Position numbers and translations under genes: made by a program | Source of the DNA: Streptomyces sp. TRM64462 | GTDB lineage: Bacteria; Actinomycetota; Actinomycetes; Streptomycetales; Streptomycetaceae | Direction of reading: 5' to 3' | Length of the DNA: 32,956 nucleotides | Assembly: GCF_013362995.1 (NCBI RefSeq) | Contig: NZ_JABWDV010000401.1 | Span: 1 to 32,956 of the forward strand | Notes under the pieces: model-generated | The model's input: only the letters and a program-made list of their open reading frames with translations | What the model was told of the DNA's origin: nothing | Databases searched by the model: none | Part shown: positions 27,009 to 32,956 of the stretch, piece by piece | How positions within the stretch are numbered: position 1 is the stretch's first letter | Layout: the number at the start of each line of letters is the position of its first letter

Positions 27009-28712
27009 CTATTTCTGGCGGTCCAGGGTGGCGCGGGGTTTGCCGGCGGCGGCGTCGTCGGAGGTGTAGAGGAGCTTGCCGTCCTTAAGGGTGAGCGTCA
27101 CGGTGTGGGTGCCGCCGGTGCAGACGTTGGTGGACCTGTCGCTCGCCGAACCCTCGGTGACGAGCGTGTCGGCGGTGGCGCTGCGGAGGACGAGGACGTC
27201 CTCGCAGATGAACCGGCCCGTGATGTCGTGCTGGGCAACCGTGCCGATCTGGTCCTTGGGCTTCCCGCCCTTGATCACCACGGTGAACGTGCCCGCGGGG
27301 ATGTCGAAGAGACCGGAGGCCGTTACCTGTCCCTTCCACGTCCCGACGAACGCCTTGGGTACGGCCCCGGGCTCGGCCGCGCCGTCCGCCGGGCCTGACG
27401 TGGCAGTGCCGGGGGCCGAGGCACTGGGCTTGGGCTCGGCCAGGTTGTCGCTGTCGCCGCCTCCGGCGCCCGGGAGCAGGTCGAAGAGGACAGCGCCGCC
27501 CACGGCCACGGCCGCGAGGGCACCCGCGGCGGCGAGGGCGATCGTGCAGCTCACCCGGCGGCCGCCGCGCGGCCCGGCGGGCTCCGCGCTGGTGGTGACG
27601 GAGAGGGAGACGGGCGGGGTACGGGGCGGAGGCACCGCGTCCATGGTCGGCAGATGCGCGACGGGCGGAGCGCCCGGCGGAGGCCCGCCCGGCGCGGCCC
27701 CCGCCGACACGGCTCCCGCCGGAGGCCGCCCGGGGACCGGCGGCGCGACCGCCGGGCTGCTGAACGGCACGGGCCCGGACACCGCCGACGGGTCCGCGGC
27801 CGCGGGCTCCAGGTCCAGGAGCCGTACGGCGGCCCGGCTGACGTCCTCCACGACGGCGCCCGGCAGCCACCCGGCCGCCACCAGCGCGGCCGCCCCGCCG
27901 GGGGCGAGCGCCCGGGCCAGCTCCCCCGGCTCGGGGCGGGCCGCCGGGTCCTTGACCAGGCACGCGGCGACCAGGTCCCGCAGCTCACCGGTCAGTGCCG
28001 GGTCCAGCTCGGGCTCCTCGTGGACGACCTTGTACAGCAGCGCCGCCGACGAGTCCCCGGAGAACGGCGCCGTCGCGGTCGCCGCGAACGCCAGGACCGC
28101 GCCCAGCGAGAACACGTCGGCCGCGCCGGACACGCCCTGCCCGCCGGCCTTGCCGAGGATCTGCTCGGGCGACATGTAGCCGGGCGACCCGACGGACACG
28201 CCCGTGGAGGTGAGCGACGCGGTGCCGTGCGTGGCGCGGGCGATGCCGAAGTCGATGAGCCGGGGCCCGTCGAGGGCGAGCAGCACGTTCGACGGCTTGA
28301 CGTCCCGGTGGACGAGCCCGAGCGCGTGTACGGCTCCGAGCGCCTCGGCCAGTCCGGCGCCCAACGCCCGTACGGAGCGCTCGGGCAGGGGCCCGTGGGC
28401 GGTGACGGCCTGCGTGAGCGAGGGCCCGGCGACGTACCCGGTGGCCACCCACGGGACGGCGGCCTCGGGGTCGGCCTCCAGGACGGGCGCGGTCCACCGG
28501 CCGCCGACCCGGCGGGCCGACTCGACCTCGCGGCGGAACCGCGCCCGGAACTCCTCGTCCAGCGCGAAGTGCGGGTGCACGACCTTCACGGCCACGGTGC
28601 GGCCGCCCTCGTTGCGGGCCAGGTAGACGCGGCCCATGCCGCCGGACCCCAGCCTGCCGAGCAGCCGGTAGGGGCCGATCACCCGTGGTTCGTCCGCCTC
28701 CAACGGCTGCAT
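27009..28712 (-). CDS. Membrane-anchored Ser/Thr protein kinase (PknB-like) with extracytoplasmic domain
   Basis: A 567-residue bitopic receptor-type kinase. The catalytic domain (about 13-270) has the glycine loop GSGGMGRVY (22-30), K43, HRDVKPSN (135-142), DFG (154-156) and SPEQ (181-184), so it should be active. A Pro/Ala/Gly-rich juxtamembrane region (about 305-385) leads to one helix (about 388-411). The outside part has a Ser/Pro linker and a beta-rich domain (453-565) beginning FVGTWKGQV, with C503 and C531 able to form a disulfide; it has no PASTA repeats. The ATG (28710-28712) follows GGGGGAG. It is divergent from a lipoprotein esterase, so a surface or envelope signal is plausible; substrates are unknown. 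Confidence 0.93.
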   Translation of the reverse strand: MQPLEADEPRVIGPYRLLGRLGSGGMGRVYLARNEGGRTVAVKVVHPHFALDEEFRARFRREVESARRVGGRWTAPVLEADPEAAVPWVATGYVAGPSLTQAVTAHGPLPERSVRALGAGLAEALGAVHALGLVHRDVKPSNVLLALDGPRLIDFGIARATHGTASLTSTGVSVGSPGYMSPEQILGKAGGQGVSGAADVFSLGAVLAFAATATAPFSGDSSAALLYKVVHEEPELDPALTGELRDLVAACLVKDPAARPEPGELARALAPGGAAALVAAGWLPGAVVEDVSRAAVRLLDLEPAAADPSAVSGPVPFSSPAVAPPVPGRPPAGAVSAGAAPGGPPPGAPPVAHLPTMDAVPPPRTPPVSLSVTTSAEPAGPRGGRRVSCTIALAAAGALAAVAVGGAVLFDLLPGAGGGDSDNLAEPKPSASAPGTATSGPADGAAEPGAVPKAFVGTWKGQVTASGLFDIPAGTFTVVIKGGKPKDQIGTVAQHDITGRFICEDVLVLRSATADTLVTEGSASDRSTNVCTGGTHTVTLTLKDGKLLYTSDDAAAGKPRATLDRQK

Positions 28713-28962
28713 GCGCTCGCGCTCCCCCGATCCGTACGACTCCGTACGACTCCGTACGACGTGACGGCCACGACGGCCGACCCTGCCGACAGCAGCGTAG
28801 AGGCCGCGAGTCGACGCCATCACGGCGATTCCCCACACCGAACAGCCAACCGTTACGGGCATTCCGCCATCTACCTGGCCGTAATCACACCCCCGCCCTG
28901 TCCGACCTCCCCTGTCCGACCTCCCCTCTCCTCTCATCTCATCTCGCAATCCGGAGTGCTCC
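28713..28962. other. Divergent intergenic region with short direct repeats
   Basis: 250 bp between the kinase and the lipoprotein esterase. TCCGTACGAC is repeated three times without spacing (28731-28760), in the kinase leader. CTGTCCGACCTCCC is repeated twice (28898-28925), followed by a C/T-rich tract just before the esterase ribosome site. The middle is relatively AT-rich and probably holds both promoters, but I cannot fix their elements. Confidence 0.7.
28731..28760. repeat. TCCGTACGAC tandem repeat, three perfect units
   Basis: Three 10-bp units, each containing the palindrome CGTACG, are placed 19 bp upstream of the kinase ATG. The 10-bp period puts each palindrome on about the same DNA face. 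It may be an operator or only a slippage product. Confidence 0.9.
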
Positions 28963-30015
28963 ATGAAACGTCCGCTCAAGGCACTCGTGGCCGCCGCCGT
29001 CCTCGGCTCCCTCGCCCTGGCCACGGGCTGCTCGGGCGAACCGGTCTCCTTCGACACACCGCCGGCCGCAGCCGCGTCGGCGGACGGCGGCAAGGCGACA
29101 GGCGGCAGCAGCAGCGGCAGCGGCGACAAGGCGGCCGACGAGGCCGCGGCGAAGACCCTGATGCCGACGGGCCCGAAGGCCGAGTTCACGACGCAGAACA
29201 CCGTCGACGACGGCACGAAGATCGGTGTCACGACCCTCGAAGGAAAGAAGTCCGGTTTCACGGGCAAGGTCTGGGTCTGGGCCCCACCGCAGTATTTCGA
29301 CCCGAAGTACGCGAACAGCGGCTTCCCCGTGCTGATCGCGCTGCCGGGCGGCAACGGCTATCCGAAGAATTACTGGATGGGCACCGACCTCAAGCTGCAG
29401 AGCAGCATCAGCAAGTGGTCGAAGGAGGGCAAGAGCCTTCCGTTCATCGTCGTGATGCCCGTCCTGAATCCGGACGACAAGTACTACTACGACGGCAGTG
29501 ACATCCCGGGGCAGCAGAAGATGGGCACCTGGATGACGGAGGATGTTCCCGATTTCGTCAGGGCGAATTTCCGTACGTTCAAGTCTCGTGACGGCTGGGC
29601 GTTCATGGGCTCGTCGTCGGGCGCGTTCGTCGGCCTGAAGTCCGTGCTGAAGCACCCGGACAAGTTCAAGGCGGTGATCGCGTCAGGTCCTGACACGGTG
29701 CCGGACTCGCCGCTGTGGGCGGGACATGAGGCGGAGAAGGCCGCGAACAACCCGGAGAAGCTGGCGAAGGCGCTGTCGGCGCAGCCGGCGGACCCGGAGA
29801 AGGACGTGTACCTGGCGTTCCAGATCGGCACGAAGGAGTCGGGCCTGAACAACCTCCGGAACTTCATCAAGAACTACGGCAAGGGCCCGGTGAAGACGCG
29901 CCTGGAGGTCATCCAGGACGGCGAGCACAACGCGAAGACGTATGTGAAGGGCATGGGCGACGGCTCGATCCAGTGGATCAGCGAGCACATGCAGGCCCCG
30001 ATACCCGCGTCGTAA
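28963..30015 (+). CDS. Lipoprotein esterase of the putative-esterase / antigen-85-like fold
   Basis: A predicted surface lipoprotein of 350 residues. The signal ends in LALATGC, with C23 as the lipid-modified cysteine, followed by a Ser/Gly/Ala-rich linker (about 24-65). The hydrolase domain has the oxyanion-side block FPVLIALPGGNGYP (121-134), the nucleophile elbow GSSSG (216-220, S218) and H322 in DGEHNAKTY. E292 in GTKESG could be the acid. The fold resembles esterase D and mycolyltransferases, but streptomycetes lack mycolic acids, so the substrate is open. The ATG follows CGGAG. It contains more A/T-ending codons than its neighbours. It ends 6 bp from the convergent mqnA stop. Confidence 0.9.
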   Translation: MKRPLKALVAAAVLGSLALATGCSGEPVSFDTPPAAAASADGGKATGGSSSGSGDKAADEAAAKTLMPTGPKAEFTTQNTVDDGTKIGVTTLEGKKSGFTGKVWVWAPPQYFDPKYANSGFPVLIALPGGNGYPKNYWMGTDLKLQSSISKWSKEGKSLPFIVVMPVLNPDDKYYYDGSDIPGQQKMGTWMTEDVPDFVRANFRTFKSRDGWAFMGSSSGAFVGLKSVLKHPDKFKAVIASGPDTVPDSPLWAGHEAEKAANNPEKLAKALSAQPADPEKDVYLAFQIGTKESGLNNLRNFIKNYGKGPVKTRLEVIQDGEHNAKTYVKGMGDGSIQWISEHMQAPIPAS

Positions 30016-30021
30016 CAGGCC

Positions 30022-30906
<885 letters not shown>

Positions 30907-31027
30907 GCCCCAGCCGCACGCCCGCCGTCTCACAGGGTGGTCATACGGCCCCACCTGCGGTTCAAACATCCGGGTGACACCACGATGGAGTGATCTTTCC
31001 CTCTACCCATGCCCGCACGCTGCGTGC

Positions 31028-31033
31028 TAGGCT
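31028..31033 (+). promoter_or_regulatory. Candidate -10 element of the cold-shock gene
   Basis: TAGGCT, flanked by the short inverted repeat TGCGT/ACGCA (31021-31025 and 31036-31040). It would give a start near 31040 and a leader of about 124 bases, as is common for csp mRNAs. The -35 region is poor. Confidence 0.45.
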
Positions 31034-31070
31034 CAACGCAAGTTGCAGTTTGGTTTCCCTTGCAGTACAG

Positions 31071-31109
31071 AGCCTGCGGAGCATGTGACCCGCAGGCTTT
31101 TGTAGTTTT
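31071..31109 (+). terminator. Intrinsic-terminator-like hairpin inside the csp leader
   Basis: AGCCTGCGG (31071-31079) pairs perfectly with 31090-31098, and TTTTGTAGTTTT follows at once (31098-31109). U-rich tracts are rare in this genome, so this looks like a real Rho-independent terminator. No plus-strand gene lies upstream for it to serve. It may be an attenuator of csp or the 3' end of a short RNA of about 70 bases. Its left arm can also pair with 31121-31128 (8 bp with one G-U). Confidence 0.6.
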
Positions 31110-31163
31110 CAGACTTGTTTGCAGGTTCTGGAGCAGGGCAACCCTTTGGCCCAAGGAGGGCTT

Positions 31164-31367
31164 ATGGCTACCGGAACCGTCAAGTGGTTCAACGCTGAAA
31201 AGGGCTTCGGCTTCATCGCCCAGGACGGCGGCGGCCCGGATGTCTTCGTTCACTACTCCGCGATCAACGCGACCGGCTTCCGCTCCCTCGAGGAGAACCA
31301 GGTCGTGAACTTCGACGTCACGCAGGGCCCGAAGGGCCCGCAGGCGGAGAACGTCACCCCCGCCTGA
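31164..31367 (+). CDS. Cold-shock domain protein (CspA family)
   Basis: A 67-residue single-stranded nucleic-acid-binding protein (OB fold) that acts as an RNA chaperone. RNP1 is KGFGFI (13-18) and RNP2 is VFVHY (27-31). The start ATGGCTACCGGA at 31164 follows a strong AAGGAGGG; a GC-poor upstream extension to 31119 is not part of the gene. It has a long leader with a terminator-like hairpin, and a strong terminator follows. Many Streptomyces csp genes are paralogues, so I give no specific symbol. Confidence 0.97.
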   Translation: MATGTVKWFNAEKGFGFIAQDGGGPDVFVHYSAINATGFRSLEENQVVNFDVTQGPKGPQAENVTPA

Positions 31368-31421
31368 CGTCCTTTGTGACGTGAGACGGGCGGTCGTGAT
31401 CGCCCCGACTTAGCAGTACCA

Positions 31422-31458
31422 AGGAGCCCCGTTCCCGCTGTGCGGAAACGGGGCTCCT
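31422..31458 (+). terminator. Terminator after the cold-shock gene
   Basis: AGGAGCCCCGTT (31422-31433) is exactly complementary to 31447-31458, and the stem can extend inward with CC/GG across one bulge. It lies 54 bp after the csp stop and 47 bp before the next gene on the same strand. Confidence 0.85.
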
Positions 31459-31505
31459 GCCTGTCTGCCTGTCCAGGGCCCGCCCGTTCTCCGTACGCTG
31501 AGGCC

Positions 31506-31916
31506 ATGACCGAACGGAAACCCCCTGGGATCAACTTCGAGTCATGGGTCGACAAACAGATCCGTGAGGCGACGGAACGCGGCGACTTCCAGAACCTGGC
31601 CGGCCTGGGCAAGCCCCTCCCCGACGACTCCGCCCCGTACGACGAGCTGTGGTGGGTCAAGGGCAAGATGAACCGCGAGGGCCTCTCCGCCCTGCCCCCG
31701 ACGCTGGCCCTCCGCAAGGAGGCGGAGGACGCGCTGGAGGCGGTGGGCAAGGCGGCGTCGGAGGCCCAGGTGCGCCGCATCGTGGCGGAGATCAACGAAA
31801 AGATCACCGCGGCCATCCACCGCCCACCCCCGGGCCCGCCCCTGAACCTGAAGCCCTTCGAGGTGGAGGAGCTGCTGGCCGACTGGCGCAGGGCGCGCGA
31901 CGAGCGTCAGGCGTAG
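31506..31916 (+). CDS. DUF1992 (DnaJ-homologue subfamily C member 28-like) protein
   Basis: A 136-residue soluble protein. The conserved N-terminal block FESWVDKQIREATERGDFQN (11-30), followed by LAGLGKPLP, defines the DUF1992/DJC28 family; the second half is helical and charged. The family has no established biochemical role. The ATG at 31506 has no ribosome site. A TACGCT -10-like element (31494-31499) ends 6 bases before it, which suggests a leaderless mRNA. The 3' end overlaps the stop of the convergent Uma2 gene by 10 bp. Confidence 0.9.
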   Translation: MTERKPPGINFESWVDKQIREATERGDFQNLAGLGKPLPDDSAPYDELWWVKGKMNREGLSALPPTLALRKEAEDALEAVGKAASEAQVRRIVAEINEKITAAIHRPPPGPPLNLKPFEVEELLADWRRARDERQA

Positions 31917-32494
31917 CGGGGCAGGTCGCGGGTGGAGATCGTCCACTCGGCGATGGTGACGTCCTCCCCGTAGAGGAAGTCCTGGCGGGTCGCGTAGCGC
32001 GGCCCTTCCGGGGTCGGGTGGATGTCCGAGAACACGGCCCCGGAACCGGTACGGGGGTCGAAGATCGCGTACACGGGGATCCCGAGCAGCGGGTAGTCGC
32101 GGAGCTTGCCGATCCAGTCGTTGTCCGGGTTGGATCGGGAGACGACCTCGATGGCGGCGATGAGGGTACGGGGATCGAAGGACCCCTCGATCTCCATGTC
32201 CGCCCACGCGATCACGACCACGTCGGGGTGCCTGAGAATGCCTTCCGGCTCGTCTTCGACATCAGGCGTACCGGTGTGGGCGAGCAAGTGCTCCGGCATG
32301 ACCCTCTCCATGCGCCGGCTGACCTGGGCTGCGGTCAGCTCATGCGGGCCCCCGGGGGAGATCATGTCGTGCACGATCCCTTCCTTGGTGATCTCCAGCT
32401 TTCCCGGAACGCGGTCCTGCGTCCGCTCGACGGCGTCGCGCATGGCCTGGTAGAGGAATGCGTCACGCCGCGCGTCGTCCGGGGCGATGGTCAT
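31907..32494 (-). CDS. Uma2-family (DUF820) putative restriction-endonuclease-fold protein
   Basis: A 195-residue protein of the PD-(D/E)xK-like Uma2 family, which is very abundant in Streptomyces and cyanobacteria and has no settled function. The core residues are visible: HPDVVVI (D91), IEVVSRSN (E116) and K130 in WIGKLRDY, followed by GIPVYAIFDP. The ATG at 32492-32494 follows AAGGAG. It overlaps the DUF1992 gene tail-to-tail by 10 bp. No toxin, methyltransferase or defence partner is seen next to it. Confidence 0.9.
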   Translation of the reverse strand: MTIAPDDARRDAFLYQAMRDAVERTQDRVPGKLEITKEGIVHDMISPGGPHELTAAQVSRRMERVMPEHLLAHTGTPDVEDEPEGILRHPDVVVIAWADMEIEGSFDPRTLIAAIEVVSRSNPDNDWIGKLRDYPLLGIPVYAIFDPRTGSGAVFSDIHPTPEGPRYATRQDFLYGEDVTIAEWTISTRDLPRYA

Positions 32495-32549
32495 GGCGCT
32501 CGCTCCTTGTCAGAGGGGCTGTGGGGCCGATGGAGTCACCTCGTTCATG

Positions 32550-32956
32550 CTAGGCCGCGACGGGGCGGCAGTCGCGGCAGCGGCCGGGTGCGGGGGCGCG
32601 GAAGGCGCGGTCGCAGTCCTCGCAGGTCTGGAGCGGGGCGGGCCGGTCGGCGGCGGGCTCGTCGGGCAGGGGCGGCGGGATGAGCGCGGCGAGCCGGTGG
32701 CCGAGGAAGGCGGCGGGGTGGGCGATCTGCTCGGGTAACCCGGCGGTGAGGGCCTGCCGTACGGCGTCGGGGCGGGCGTCCCGCTCCAGCCAGGCGGCGA
32801 CGGCGGGGGCGAGCCGCTGGACGTCCGGTTCGGCCAGGAGGAGGCGCGGGTGGTCGCGCCGCAGCCCGGCGAGGAGCGCGGTGGCGGCCTGGAGGCGACC
32901 GGGCTCGGGGTCGCGGGGCGCGGGGAGGGCGGCCTTGGGCTTGGGCGCGGGCTTGG
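32550..32956 (-). CDS. C-terminal part of an uncharacterised protein with a CxxC/CxxC zinc-ribbon-like end (5' partial)
   Basis: The minus-strand frame is open from the right edge to the TAG at 32550-32552, giving at least 134 residues. It begins with a Lys/Pro/Ala linker, continues with a helical Arg/Leu/Ala-rich region (…RDHPRLLLAEPDVQRLAP…AVAAWLERDARPDAVRQ), and ends with TCEDCDRAF and GRCRDC, a likely zinc site four residues before the end. The codon pattern is normal for a real gene. I recall similar C termini in Streptomyces proteins annotated as helix-turn-helix proteins, but the DNA-binding part, if any, is outside the window. The gap to the Uma2 start is 55 bp. Confidence 0.65.
   Translation of the reverse strand, partial: KPAPKPKAALPAPRDPEPGRLQAATALLAGLRRDHPRLLLAEPDVQRLAPAVAAWLERDARPDAVRQALTAGLPEQIAHPAAFLGHRLAALIPPPLPDEPAADRPAPLQTCEDCDRAFRAPAPGRCRDCRPVAA

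Noticed and set aside
32487..32738. A plus-strand frame of 83 codons at the right end
   Set aside because: Gly/Ala-rich antisense of a better minus-strand frame that carries a CxxC/CxxC motif.

Overview
The window is GC-rich (third codon positions are almost all G or C, with frequent GTG starts) and looks like a Streptomyces chromosome. It is dominated by a complete 14-gene nuo operon for proton-pumping NADH:menaquinone oxidoreductase (complex I). Close by lie genes of the futalosine route to menaquinone (mqnC, mqnA), a menG-type methyltransferase and a geranylgeranyl-reductase-family flavoprotein. Several protein sequences and the gene neighbourhood match what I recall of S. coelicolor; this rests on memory and reading, not on a database search.

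Layout. 1-2896 (+): a CocE/NonD-type hydrolase cut by the left edge inside a 9-bp tandem repeat, then fahA (fumarylacetoacetase). A perfect 17-bp inverted repeat (3001-3038) separates fahA from the convergent nuo operon. 3055-19223 (-): nuoA to nuoN in the canonical order. Most junctions overlap by 1-8 bp, and 9 of the 14 starts are GTG. 19224-19947: the largest non-coding region (724 bp). It is divergent between nuoA and a secreted NlpC/P60 peptidoglycan hydrolase, and holds a Rex-type operator, Crp-like sites and promoter elements. 20911-23540: MenJ-like reductase (-), GNAT acetyltransferase (+), menG (-). 23619-26945 (-): exported PAF-acetylhydrolase-like esterase, a miniature amidohydrolase-like protein without metal ligands, and mqnC. 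27009-30015: membrane Ser/Thr kinase (-) and divergent lipoprotein esterase (+). 30022-30894 (-): mqnA. 31164-31367 (+): cold-shock protein with a structured leader. 31506-32956: DUF1992 protein (+), Uma2-family protein (-), and the C-terminal part of a cysteine-rich protein (-) running off the right edge.

How it fits together. Complex I passes NADH electrons to menaquinone. MqnA opens and MqnC performs a late ring-forming step of the futalosine pathway, MenG methylates demethylmenaquinone, and the MenJ-like enzyme probably saturates part of the isoprenoid tail. The window therefore pairs a menaquinone-reducing enzyme with part of the pathway that builds its substrate. The other mqn genes are not here. 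The Rex-like operator before nuoA suggests control by the NADH/NAD+ ratio.

No tRNA, rRNA, CRISPR array, insertion sequence or prophage was recognised. The points most worth a second look are the mqnC-linked amidohydrolase-like pseudoenzyme, the terminator-like hairpin inside the csp leader, and the nuoA/NlpC regulatory region.
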